64,000 bases of DNA from Dictyobacter aurantiacus (GTDB taxonomy: Bacteria; Chloroflexota; Ktedonobacteria; Ktedonobacterales; Ktedonobacteraceae), in assembly GCF_003967515.1 (NCBI RefSeq), contig NZ_BIFQ01000001.1, forward strand, positions 5,766,001 to 5,830,000, read 5' to 3'. The notes beneath the pieces were generated by a model. That model made no database searches and had not been told where the DNA came from. It saw only the letters and a list, made by a program, of their open reading frames with translations. The translations under genes and the position numbers were made by a program. This document shows positions 34,336 through 42,375 of this stretch, one piece after another. The stretch's first letter is position 1, and each line of letters starts with the position of its first letter.

Positions 34336-34791
34336 ATGAATACGATGACATCGCTTCAACAGCAAGAAACATACACCATTCATGAAGTGGCTCAGAGAAG
34401 TGGATTGAGCATTCCGACTCTCAGATACTACGAAGAGATCGGGCTTGTGCCCGCTGTCCAGCGTGATGCAAGCAGTGGTCACCGACGCTATAGCGCTGAC
34501 ACGCTACAGATCATAGAATCGCTGGCGAACCTGCGCGCCGTTGGCATGAGTATTGAGGAGATGCGCGCCTATCTGGCGCTTCGTGAGCGGGGCGACGAGA
34601 CGGCGGTCGAAAAGCGTGAACTTTTTCGGGCACATGCCGAAGAAGTGGAGAAGCAGATCGCGCGGCTGCGCATACGTCAGCGCTACCTTACATTTAAAGT
34701 CACCTACTGGGATGCCCGGGCCCGTGGTGATATTGATGAGGCTGAGCGCATCGCCCAGGAGTATGAGAGTATCGTGAAGGATTTAAGATAA
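34336..34791 (+). CDS. MerR-family transcriptional regulator
   Basis: A 151-aa regulator with a MerR helix-turn-helix: YTIHEVAQRSGLSIPTLRYYEEIGLVP (in part) at about residues 13-40 and GHRRYSADTL next, then a dimerisation coiled coil. No cysteine metal site is visible; it is of the SoxR-less, organic-signal type that often precedes a reductase. The SDR gene starts 20 bp downstream. The promoter has the diagnostic 19-bp spacer with a dyad, so it likely activates its own operon. Confidence 0.9.
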   Translation: MNTMTSLQQQETYTIHEVAQRSGLSIPTLRYYEEIGLVPAVQRDASSGHRRYSADTLQIIESLANLRAVGMSIEEMRAYLALRERGDETAVEKRELFRAHAEEVEKQIARLRIRQRYLTFKVTYWDARARGDIDEAERIAQEYESIVKDLR

Positions 34792-34811
34792 CCTATAAAG
34801 GCAGCAAGCAA

Positions 34812-35759
34812 ATGACTGAATTGATTACAACGCCTTTCGGGGCGACCACAACCGCGATGGAGGTCATTGAAGGGGTAGATTTACATGGGAAGCGAGCTAT
34901 TGTCACGGGTGGTGCGAGCGGTATCGGGGTGGAGACTGTTCGCGCCCTGGCGCAAGCTGGCGCCGAAGTGATGCTCGCCGTCCGTAGTACCGCTGCGGGC
35001 GGGCGGATTGCCGAAGATATCAAGAGGGCGACAGGCAATCAATATATCCGCGTTGGGGAACTCGACCTGTCAGATCTGCGCTCAGTACGAGCGTTTGTAA
35101 GGAGGTGGGAGGGTTCACTTGATATCCTCGTCAACAATGCCGGTGTCATGGCCATTCCGCAGCGGGAGCTTAGTGAGCAGGGACACGAGATGCAGTTCGC
35201 CACGAACCATCTCGGTCACTTCGCGCTGGCGCTTGGTTTGCACGACGCGCTGGCCGCGACCGGTCACGCTCGTATCGTATCGGTCAGTTCGGTGGGCCAT
35301 ATCAACGGCGATGTTGATTGTGATGACATCGACTTTCAGCATCGGCCCTATGACGCATGGGTCGCCTATGGACAGTCCAAGACGGCCAACATCCTGTTCG
35401 CGGTAGAGGCTGCCAGGCGTTGGTCCGGTGACGGTATTGTCGCTAACGCGCTCAATCCTGGGCGCATCGCCGGCACTAATCTTGGACGCTATGTGAACGA
35501 TGCACCGGCCAATCCTGCTCTATCAGGTCCAGCAAGCAGGGGGGTATCGATTAAGAACAGCGAGCAAGGCGCGGCGACCTCTGTTTTGCTGGCCGCCTCA
35601 CCGCTCGTCGAGGGTGTAAGTGGCCGCTACTTTGAAGATTGTAACGAAGCCGGACCGCATCAGCCTGGTATTCGCCGAGGCGTTGCCGCGTTTGCAATCG
35701 ATCCTGATCGCGCCGCAAGATTATGGGAGATATGCTTGAATATGCTCAACGAAGCGTGA
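34812..35759 (+). CDS. SDR-family oxidoreductase, WW-oxidoreductase-like
   Basis: A 315-aa short-chain dehydrogenase of the retinol-dehydrogenase/WWOX-like group. VTGGASGIGVETVRALA is the cofactor motif, LVNNAGVMA and SVSSVGH follow, and YGQSK is the catalytic YxxxK. It is the second gene of the MerR operon and the probable effector. A weak ribosome site precedes ATG 34812. A family-A REP-like element begins 27 bp after its stop. Confidence 0.88.
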   Translation: MTELITTPFGATTTAMEVIEGVDLHGKRAIVTGGASGIGVETVRALAQAGAEVMLAVRSTAAGGRIAEDIKRATGNQYIRVGELDLSDLRSVRAFVRRWEGSLDILVNNAGVMAIPQRELSEQGHEMQFATNHLGHFALALGLHDALAATGHARIVSVSSVGHINGDVDCDDIDFQHRPYDAWVAYGQSKTANILFAVEAARRWSGDGIVANALNPGRIAGTNLGRYVNDAPANPALSGPASRGVSIKNSEQGAATSVLLAASPLVEGVSGRYFEDCNEAGPHQPGIRRGVAAFAIDPDRAARLWEICLNMLNEA

Positions 35760-35785
35760 TGAGGCTTCGTTGGGGGATGGTGATC

Positions 35786-35842
35786 GCCCGGGCACGGGGC
35801 CGCCTTCGGCTCCAAGCCGGGGCGAGCCCGGCACCTACGACC
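35786..35842. repeat. REP-like element, family A
   Basis: The stem GCCGGG/CCCGGC with a GCGAG loop at 35816-35832, followed by ACCTACGA. The left block CCCGGGCACGGGGCCGC is well preserved. Confidence 0.82.
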
Positions 35843-35870
35843 GATGAGAGGACGGAGTCAGGTGAACGGC

Positions 35871-36545
35871 TCACGCTATCGAGCCCTTGGGGCGCATCAG
35901 ACGGATCGCCAGCAGAGCGACCCAACTCCCTCCGACAATGATGCCAATGCGTGCAATGAGCCCTATTGGACCCCCGCCCAATAATTTGAAGGTGAGGACA
36001 AAGACGACATCAGAGGTGATGACCAGCAGACCTGTGGCAAGTGAATACCGGGTCCAGCCACGCGAGGCCGGATCGGCGGCATCGCGCCGTGCCAGAACGA
36101 AGCAAGCAGCAGCCAGCGAGATAAACTGAAGCTGACCAAAGAGATTATGAAGGGTTCCGGCAACGGTTGGCGCGCTCGACTCTCCAAGGGGGTAACCCAG
36201 CACCGGGTCGGTCACGAAGATCCCAATTCCAATGAAGCTGAGGCCAAAGAGGCCGAGCAGAATGGGTCCCCAGGTGGACCCATGTCCGGTACGCAGGGCA
36301 CGCCTGAGCCCGATGGCAAAACTGAGCAGGAGCACTCCACAGACGATGTAGTTGGTGATTTGTATCCACCCACCCTCTCCTCGTTCTAGCGAGCTATCGG
36401 GAATGAGCCAGGCGTTGTAGCCAGGACGTATGGCCCCAAGAATGAGAATGACAACAATGTTGAGCAGCGAACCGATGGCTCCGCAAGCCAATTGCAGTTT
36501 TGTCGCCACCAGCGGCTCTCCAGCGTTTTGTGCTGAGGTTTCCAT
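35871..36545 (-). CDS. DUF998-like membrane protein
   Basis: A 224-aa protein with about six membrane segments, including ACGAIGSLLNIVVILILGAI, IVCGVLLLSFAIGL and ILLGLFGLSFIGIGIFVTDP. The spaced segments and the FVTDPVLGYP motif after TM3 fit DUF998. Its function is unknown. ATG 36545 has GGGGA 8 nt upstream. It is divergent from the TetR gene at 36774 across 228 bp, so control by that regulator is possible. Confidence 0.75.
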   Translation of the reverse strand: METSAQNAGEPLVATKLQLACGAIGSLLNIVVILILGAIRPGYNAWLIPDSSLERGEGGWIQITNYIVCGVLLLSFAIGLRRALRTGHGSTWGPILLGLFGLSFIGIGIFVTDPVLGYPLGESSAPTVAGTLHNLFGQLQFISLAAACFVLARRDAADPASRGWTRYSLATGLLVITSDVVFVLTFKLLGGGPIGLIARIGIIVGGSWVALLAIRLMRPKGSIA

Positions 36546-36773
36546 GTAATTTCCCCTTTGCCGTAAGATCATATGACCATGCTTTGAAAAGAGTCATACA
36601 TACTTTGTCCCTGCTTGAGGAACAGTATGTTTGCTACCGAATATGGTATTCTCTAAAGAGATTACAAAGATGAGATTACAAGAGAGGGTTTTCCTGGTCA
36701 AGTACGCACCAGGGAAACCGTTCTCTACCGAACACCTGGCCCTGATTGTTTGCCAAAGAAGGAGGTAGCATCT

Positions 36774-37355
36774 GTGAAACAACAGAAAGCAGATCGTCGT
36801 TCCCAACGTACCTATCGCCTGGTGAATTCCGCCTTTGCGGAACTCCTGGTAGAAAAACCCTACGAGGAGATTTTAGTGCAGGATATTTTGGATCGGGCAG
36901 ATATTGGTCGTACCACCTTCTATGCCCATTATTTCGACAAAGAGGATGTCCTCAACAGTATTGTAGAGCAAGAGCTGGAGATGTTGACGCGCCAGATTGC
37001 CCATTCAACCGCAAGACAACGGGTCGTGCCCAGTCTGGAACTGTTTGAGCATGTGTACCACTCTCATAATCAGCAGTTTCTGGCGCTGATGCGAAGCCGT
37101 GCGGGCGAGCCCTTATGGGAAGCCTTGCAGACGGCCCTCTGCCAGGCGATTGAACCAGCTCTCTCTACCCTTTGCGCAGAAAGACGTTCTCCACCGATTC
37201 CTCTGCCGGTGGTCTCCCAGTACCTGGCCGGGACCTTTCTCACCTTGCTCAAATGGTGGGTCGCTGCTGACATGCCCTACCCACCAGAACAGATGGAAAA
37301 CATCTTCCAGCAACTGGCATTACCCGGAGTGTGGGCCATGCTCAAGGAAAAGTAA
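36774..37355 (+). CDS. TetR-family transcriptional regulator
   Basis: A 193-aa regulator. RTYRLVNSAFAELLVEKPYEEILVQDILDRADIGRTTFYAHY (in part) is the TetR helix-turn-helix of the subgroup with TetR_C-type helical C termini. The start is GTG 36774, because AAGGAGGT stands exactly 7 nt before it; the upstream ATG 36750 has no such site. Its target may be the divergent DUF998 gene. The two-component genes follow after 91 bp with their own promoter. Confidence 0.87.
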   Translation: MKQQKADRRSQRTYRLVNSAFAELLVEKPYEEILVQDILDRADIGRTTFYAHYFDKEDVLNSIVEQELEMLTRQIAHSTARQRVVPSLELFEHVYHSHNQQFLALMRSRAGEPLWEALQTALCQAIEPALSTLCAERRSPPIPLPVVSQYLAGTFLTLLKWWVAADMPYPPEQMENIFQQLALPGVWAMLKEK

Positions 37356-37372
37356 GGCCGGTAGGCGTTGTG

Positions 37373-37406
37373 TGTTCATGTTCTGTTCATACAATGAAGG
37401 TATGTT
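37373..37406 (+). promoter_or_regulatory. PhoB-like box and -10 before the response regulator
   Basis: TGTTCAT-N4-TGTTCAT (37373-37390) is an 11-bp direct repeat. TATGTT (37401-37406) lies exactly 10 bp after it, which is the spacing seen in PhoB-type activated promoters. Autoregulation is inferred. Confidence 0.65.
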
Positions 37407-37446
37407 TAAGCTATCAAGGTGTATCCTGAAGGAAGGGAACTGACGC

Positions 37447-38139
37447 ATGAGCAAGCCAGCCACTATTCTCATCATTGAAGACGATCCTGCTATTGGTGAG
37501 CTGATCGCATTCTATGCCGAAAAAATCGGCTACCAGGTACATATTGCACTCAATGGAAAGGCTGGATTAGATCAGTTTTATGAGCACTTGCCTGATCTGG
37601 TTATTCTGGATATTCTACTGCCAGAGATGGATGGATGGGACGTATGCAGAGAGATCAGGCGTTTTGGAAAAACACCTATCATCATGTTAACTGGCAAAGG
37701 AGAAAGTCGCGAAAAATTGAAAGGGTTCGATCTCGGGACGGATGATTACCTGGCCAAACCGTTTGATCCAAACGAATTGATGGCGAGAATCAAGGCGCTT
37801 TTGCGACGAGCCAATCCGTTGTTCGATGACGCTGCAATCGTAACGTTGCCTTTGTTGACCATCGATTTGCAACACTACACCGTCACCTGCAATACTCAAG
37901 AGATGGTGTTTCCTCCCAAAGAGATGGAACTATTGTATTTCCTCGCCTCTCATGCTAATCATGTTTTCACCCGCCAGCAGGTGTTGGATCAACTCTGGGG
38001 TTTCGATTTTACAGGAGATCCGCGCACCGTCGATGTCCATATTAAGCGGATTCGTGAAAAAATCGGAGATTCGAGCCCAAATTGGCGGATCAAAACAATC
38101 CGAGGCGTCGGCTATAAATTCGAGGTGGAGCGAACGTAG
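37447..38139 (+). CDS. OmpR/PhoB-family response regulator
   Basis: A 230-aa response regulator. The receiver domain (1-118) has the acidic pair Asp12/Asp13, phospho-acceptor Asp55 in LVILDILLPEMDG, Thr82 and Lys104 in LAKPF. The winged-helix effector (130-230) has PPKEMELLYFLASH and TVDVHIKRIREKIG. The histidine kinase begins right after its stop codon. PhoB-like direct repeats before this gene and after the kinase gene suggest its targets. Confidence 0.93.
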   Translation: MSKPATILIIEDDPAIGELIAFYAEKIGYQVHIALNGKAGLDQFYEHLPDLVILDILLPEMDGWDVCREIRRFGKTPIIMLTGKGESREKLKGFDLGTDDYLAKPFDPNELMARIKALLRRANPLFDDAAIVTLPLLTIDLQHYTVTCNTQEMVFPPKEMELLYFLASHANHVFTRQQVLDQLWGFDFTGDPRTVDVHIKRIREKIGDSSPNWRIKTIRGVGYKFEVERT

Positions 38140-39231
38140 ATGCGCATCAACACGCTTTTTGCCAGGCTGTTTCTTACCTGTCTCGCTGCATTAGTGTTCT
38201 CGCATGTCGTTCTTGCAGTAACGTTTGCTGCGCTGTTTCAGCACAGCCAGGCAAGTCTCCATCTCAATGCAGCAGCCCTCAATCAGATGAAGCAATTGTT
38301 TTCGATCGCCTCATGTCTCTCTCTTGTTCCGACGAGCATCATGCTCCTTTTCCTCTCGCACCGAATCACCGCACCCCTACGGGAGATGCAGCGGGTAGCA
38401 TGCCAGATCGCACAAGGAGAATTTGCTCAGCGCGTGAAGATCAAGAGGCATGATGAAGTGGGAACATTGGGCGAAGCGTTCAACGCGATGGCAGCAGCAC
38501 TCGCAGACCTGGATCAGATGCGCAAGGATTTTGTTGCCAATGTCTCTCACGATCTGCGCTCTCCTCTGACCTCTATTCATGGGTTTGTACGAGCCTTTTT
38601 GGACGATGCAATCCCTGACGATCGTAAATGCCATGCCTTGCAGGTGATGGAGGAGCAGACCACACGCATGATCAAACTGGTCAATGATCTGCTCGATCTG
38701 ACCCGTATAGAGGCCGGGCAACTGGAGATTCACCCGGTTGCCTTTAATCTCTCGGAACTGGTCCGTCAGGTGGTGGCGCGTATGGAACCGGAGTGGGCAA
38801 AAAAACAGGTGATAGTAGAGATTCTCACTGAAGAAGCATACGACATCTATGCTATGGCTGATCGAGACCGGATTGATCAAGTCCTCGTCAACCTTATCCA
38901 CAATGCGCTCCAGTTTTCCCCGCCTGCCTGCTCTGTTGCAGTGTGCCTGCGAAAAGAAGCTCAAGCAATGATTGCGGTGCAGGATGAAGGGCCGGGTATC
39001 AAGCCAGAGGACCGAGAACGCATTTGGGAACGCTTTTACAAAGTTGATCAAGCCCGCACGAAACAGACAGGGACAGGGATTGGCCTCTCCATTGTGAAAC
39101 ATTTGTTAGATCTGCATCACAGCCCCATTTCTGTGGCCAGTGAGGTGGGAAAAGGCTCGACTTTCACATTTACTCTCCCGCTTGCTCCGAATCCCTCTCT
39201 CCTTTTGGAGGCTGAGCGCCCAGAACGGTGA
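38140..39231 (+). CDS. HAMP-domain sensor histidine kinase
   Basis: A 363-aa membrane kinase. TM1 is at about residues 8-32 and TM2 at about 50-70, with only a short outer loop, so it may sense within the membrane. HAMP spans 70-122, the phospho-acceptor His137 is in NVSHDLRSPL, the N box is VLVNLIHNALQFSP, and the ATP lid has DEGPGIKPED and GTGIGLSIVKH. It phosphorylates the preceding regulator. The ATG touches the regulator's TAG, with GGAG 9 nt upstream inside that gene. Confidence 0.93.
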   Translation: MRINTLFARLFLTCLAALVFSHVVLAVTFAALFQHSQASLHLNAAALNQMKQLFSIASCLSLVPTSIMLLFLSHRITAPLREMQRVACQIAQGEFAQRVKIKRHDEVGTLGEAFNAMAAALADLDQMRKDFVANVSHDLRSPLTSIHGFVRAFLDDAIPDDRKCHALQVMEEQTTRMIKLVNDLLDLTRIEAGQLEIHPVAFNLSELVRQVVARMEPEWAKKQVIVEILTEEAYDIYAMADRDRIDQVLVNLIHNALQFSPPACSVAVCLRKEAQAMIAVQDEGPGIKPEDRERIWERFYKVDQARTKQTGTGIGLSIVKHLLDLHHSPISVASEVGKGSTFTFTLPLAPNPSLLLEAERPER

Positions 39232-39241
39232 GTGATGCGTG

Positions 39242-39275
39242 CGTTCACATCCTGTTCACACCCCCCTGCTACACT
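39242..39275 (+). promoter_or_regulatory. PhoB-like box and -10 after the kinase gene
   Basis: CGTTCAC-N4-TGTTCAC (39242-39259) with TACACT (39270-39275) exactly 10 bp on. A weaker third match, CTTTGAC-N4-TGTTTAC, lies at 39372-39389. They point to control of the two membrane genes downstream. Confidence 0.6.
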
Positions 39276-39408
39276 GGCTCACATACAAAAGAGCGGATGT
39301 GTATACAGAGTACTGCTACTCTAGAGCTATCCTCTAGATGGCATACCAGTTCACTCTGGCCCGATCCCGCACTTTGACATCCTGTTTACAGAGGGGAGAA
39401 CTTGTAAC

Positions 39409-39690
39409 ATGAAAAAATCAGTCGTTCGGAAAACAATAACAGAGCGTGCGCCTGTGACCGGCTCGCTTTCCAGGAGCACCACGCCGGTGAGGCCCGACCA
39501 CAAAGCGCCACCCCCGCTACCACGTTGGGTCAAGATCCTCGTGATCGTTGCCATCGCCTTGATCGTGCTGGCGCTGATCCTGCGTGTGACGCTCATGCCA
39601 TACCTGGAGAGTCTTTTTGGTGGCCACACAGGCCTGGATGGCCAGGCCCCATTTGTCGGCCTGCTCATTCATGGAGGGCCATTCGTATGA
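39409..39690 (+). CDS. small single-TM membrane protein
   Basis: A 93-aa protein. It has a basic N-terminal tail, a Pro-rich stretch APPPLPRW, one hydrophobic segment ILVIVAIALIVLALILRV (about residues 43-60) and a Gly-rich C terminus. No family is recognised. GGGGAG precedes ATG 39409. Its stop overlaps the start of the next gene (ATGA), so the two are translationally coupled and likely work together. It is a probable target of the two-component system. Confidence 0.65.
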   Translation: MKKSVVRKTITERAPVTGSLSRSTTPVRPDHKAPPPLPRWVKILVIVAIALIVLALILRVTLMPYLESLFGGHTGLDGQAPFVGLLIHGGPFV

Positions 39691-40229
39691 TAATGACGCC
39701 TCGTCTCCGCAAATGCGCGCTGACCATCCATGTCATCCTCTCAGTTGGGTGGATCGGTGCCGTGGTTAGTTTTCTGGCGCTCGTCATCGCCGAAATGACA
39801 AGCCGGGATGTCGCGGCAGCGCGCACTGCAACTCTCGCGATTGAGTTGACCGTCTGGTGGGTCATCGTTCCGTTCTCTTTCACTGCGCTTGGGAGTGGGC
39901 TGATCTCCTCACTCTTTACCCCGTGGGGTTTGTTCCGCTACTATTGGGTACTGGTGAAGTTTGTAATCAATGTGTTTGCCTGTTTTGAATTGCTGGGGTA
40001 TGTACGATCGCTAAGCACCATGGCTGGCATTTCAGGCTATGATGTGCTCCGTGGCAGTGCCGCGATCCTTGTCCTGATCGTCGCCACGGTTCTTTCGGTG
40101 TACAAACCACGAGGCATGACCCGGTATGGCTGGAGGAAGCAGCACGAAGAGCGTAAGAGCTCTGCAGCCAGGGGCCTGGCACAAGAGGGTGAGCGCGACA
40201 AGCCAGAGCAAGCCTGGCACCTACGGTGA
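39687..40229 (+). CDS. four-TM membrane protein with repeat-derived C terminus
   Basis: A 180-aa protein with four hydrophobic segments: TIHVILSVGWIGAVVSFLAL, WWVIVPFSFTALGSGLISSL, VLVKFVINVFACFELLGYV and GSAAILVLIVATVLSVY. It resembles DUF2269-like proteins, but I am not sure. The last 20 or so codons and the TGA stop come from a family-A REP-like element (40170-40229), so the native tail has probably been replaced or extended. It overlaps the convergent EamA gene by 9 bp. Confidence 0.7.
   Translation: MIMTPRLRKCALTIHVILSVGWIGAVVSFLALVIAEMTSRDVAAARTATLAIELTVWWVIVPFSFTALGSGLISSLFTPWGLFRYYWVLVKFVINVFACFELLGYVRSLSTMAGISGYDVLRGSAAILVLIVATVLSVYKPRGMTRYGWRKQHEERKSSAARGLAQEGERDKPEQAWHLR
40170..40229. 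repeat. REP-like element, family A, inside a gene end
   Basis: The stem GCCAG/CTGGC around AGCAAGC lies at 40202-40218, followed by ACCTACGG. It encodes the C-terminal tail and stop of the membrane protein at 39687. Confidence 0.75.
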
Positions 40230-41135
40230 CGATGGCGGGTTGCGTAGGGGACGCAGGCGTTTGGAGAGCCGGGTCGGGTCGCCGCCGGTGGAGAGCCAGG
40301 CACCGAGGATGATGAGCAGGAAGCCGGCGATGGTGGCGGCGTTGATTTGTTCGGAGAGCAGGGCGGTGCCGAGGATGACCGAGACGACCGGGTTGATGTA
40401 GGTGAAGACCGTGCCGCGACTGGCGCCAACCTCGGAGATGAGGGCGAAGAGCGTCAGGTAGGCGAGGGCAGTGCAGATGAGGCCGAGAATGAGCAAGCTG
40501 GCCAGTACTCCCGGTGAGGGCATGTGAGCGGGCAGGTGGGTTGTGGCCAGAGGGAGCGTCAGGATGGTGGCGCCAACGCACTCGAAGGTGACGACGCCCA
40601 GTCCTGGAAGTGAGGCGATGCCCGGCCGCTTCATCAGCAGGGCGCTGGCCGCGTAGCAGGTTGTGGCCAGCAGCACAAAAATGATCCCCAGCAGCCGCTG
40701 CTCATCGCCTGTAGCATTAAAACCCAGCAGCAGAGCCACACCCAACAGCCCGATCAGCAGTCCTACCAGGCGCAGGCCGCCCACGCGTTCGCTGGCGTCA
40801 AAGATCAGCGCCAGCAGCGCCACCAGCAGCGGTTCCGCCGCGATAATCAGGCTGGTCAGTGAAGAAGCGATATGCTGTTCGCCATAGCTGATTAAAAGGA
40901 ATGGGGCCACGATCTGCATACAGGTGAGCAGCAAAAGGATGGGCCAGCGCTGGCGCAGCGGTCCCAGCACGCCCCGATGGATAGCGAGCGGCAGCAGCAC
41001 GAGAGACGCGATGCCCACGCGAGCAAAAACCACAAAGGCCGGATCGATCTCCAGCACGGCGATCTTGATGAAGAAATAGGGGATGCCCCAGAAGATGGAG
41101 ATGGCGATAAAGAGCAGCCAGCCGCGACGTGTCAT
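40221..41135 (-). CDS. EamA/DMT-family transporter
   Basis: A 304-aa membrane protein with ten predicted TM segments in two EamA repeats. FIAISIFWGIPYFFIKIAV and ARVGIASLVLLPLA begin the first repeat; LASLPGLGVVTFECVGATIL and FTYINPVVSVILGTALLSEQ lie in the second. Such proteins export metabolites or amino acids. ATG 41135 has AAAGGA 5 nt upstream. It converges on and overlaps the small membrane gene. Confidence 0.88.
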   Translation of the reverse strand: MTRRGWLLFIAISIFWGIPYFFIKIAVLEIDPAFVVFARVGIASLVLLPLAIHRGVLGPLRQRWPILLLLTCMQIVAPFLLISYGEQHIASSLTSLIIAAEPLLVALLALIFDASERVGGLRLVGLLIGLLGVALLLGFNATGDEQRLLGIIFVLLATTCYAASALLMKRPGIASLPGLGVVTFECVGATILTLPLATTHLPAHMPSPGVLASLLILGLICTALAYLTLFALISEVGASRGTVFTYINPVVSVILGTALLSEQINAATIAGFLLIILGAWLSTGGDPTRLSKRLRPLRNPPSSP

Positions 41136-41213
41136 GAGGGTCCTTTCTATCGATGGGTTACTATGCTTTGATATAAGCATAACATACAGGTGCGACTCCC
41201 CGTGCGGCGCATG

Positions 41214-42158
41214 CTATTTCAGGGACTGGAGAGCTGCCATAATCTCCGGATCATCGAGCGGGACCTGCTGCTGGACCCAGCTGATGAAGCGGACCTGTTC
41301 AGGATTGGTGGAACGGAGCTGCTTGAGCAGGCACGGCTTATAGCGTGTCAGGAAATGCTGCTCGAAGCCCAGCGTGCGTTGACAGATCGAGCGCAGGTGG
41401 GTCCGCTCCTCGGGCGCCTCGGGGATGAGATACTGCCACCGATCGCGGCAAAAAGTGGCGATCTCTTCCAGCAGCGAGGTCCACTCGTCCCCGATGTGCT
41501 CGCGATAGAGCCGCAGGCCATCGCGCTTGCGGCCCACATACTGGCCAGCCTGAAAGGCCAGCAGCGCCGTCGCCGCCCATCCGGTGGTACGCACCAGATT
41601 GCGCGTGCAGGGGACCTCGCGGCCATCGGCCAGCGTCACGGTTCTATTCGTATAGCCATAGAATTCGTCCGCTGGATTGGGAAAGGGCAGGGGGAGGCGA
41701 ACCGGGATGGGGCGCTGGTAGACGTTGATCGTCAGCCAGTAGGCGGCGTTCATGCGCTCGCGCGCCCATTCCTCGATGGGGATGATGGGATAGAGGCTGA
41801 GCACGTCTTCTCCATAGAGGAGTCGGCCGCCCAGTTTCGCGCTGGGGTATACCCCTTCCTTGCGCAGCGTATCCTCGTCGATGACGCTGATATCGACCTC
41901 GTGCGTCCCCGCCTCATTGCCGTTCCATGCCTGTTCCGCTGCCTGGCGCGCGGCATCATCCGCGAAGCGACCGCGAAAAACGATCAACAGATCGAGATCG
42001 CTGGTGGGCAGCGAGGTCTGGTCTGCGTAGCTGCCCTCGACATAGCAGGCGGCGATCTGACCGGGAAAGGTATTTTCGTATAGCCTAATAACCTCGCGTA
42101 CGACGGCGCCAATGCGAGGATCGGTGAGCGCGTGCTCAGGCTGTCTCTGTTCTGGCAA
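41214..42158 (-). CDS. nucleotidyltransferase-domain protein
   Basis: A 314-aa protein. The motif GSYADQTSLPTSDLDLLIV (GS, then DxD) with a later Asp in HEVDISVID is that of minimal nucleotidyltransferases, including aminoglycoside adenylyltransferases. The C-terminal helical half (about 160-314) is like ANT-type domains. It may nucleotidylate a small molecule; the substrate is unknown. Frame continues to GTG 42221, but TTG 42158 with AGCAGGA upstream seems a better start; the choice is uncertain. Confidence 0.75.
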   Translation of the reverse strand: MPEQRQPEHALTDPRIGAVVREVIRLYENTFPGQIAACYVEGSYADQTSLPTSDLDLLIVFRGRFADDAARQAAEQAWNGNEAGTHEVDISVIDEDTLRKEGVYPSAKLGGRLLYGEDVLSLYPIIPIEEWARERMNAAYWLTINVYQRPIPVRLPLPFPNPADEFYGYTNRTVTLADGREVPCTRNLVRTTGWAATALLAFQAGQYVGRKRDGLRLYREHIGDEWTSLLEEIATFCRDRWQYLIPEAPEERTHLRSICQRTLGFEQHFLTRYKPCLLKQLRSTNPEQVRFISWVQQQVPLDDPEIMAALQSLK

Positions 42159-42305
42159 GTTTGCATTCCTGCTTTCTTTGAGATTCGGTGGAATCAATGT
42201 AGAGAACGAGATTGGGGCCACCAGGTAACCCCGTTGGATGGTGGTCTAACTTTTCCTGGTGAACCTGCTGGTTGAGTTCAACAATCGCATCTGTTTATCT
42301 CCCTC

Positions 42306-42334
42306 TTGACAGCTACCAATTGATGGGGTACTAT
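42306..42334 (+). promoter_or_regulatory. promoter of the TetR-acyltransferase operon
   Basis: TTGACA (42306-42311), a 17-bp spacer and TACTAT (42329-42334). An inverted repeat starts 4 bp further on. Confidence 0.65.
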
Positions 42335-42337
42335 CAT

Positions 42338-42365
42338 TTTATGAAACTGAAATCACTTTCATAAA
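42338..42365. promoter_or_regulatory. candidate TetR operator
   Basis: TTTATGAAA (42338-42346) and TTTCATAAA (42357-42365) are perfect inverted 9-bp arms with a 10-bp gap. They lie between the -10 and the ATG at 42376. Confidence 0.7.
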
Positions 42366-42375
42366 TGGAAAGAAC

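Noticed and set aside
37447..39231. Phosphate (phoB-phoR) system
   Set aside because: The family and box type fit, but no pst or phosphate genes are adjacent and the kinase lacks a PAS domain, so no gene symbol was given.
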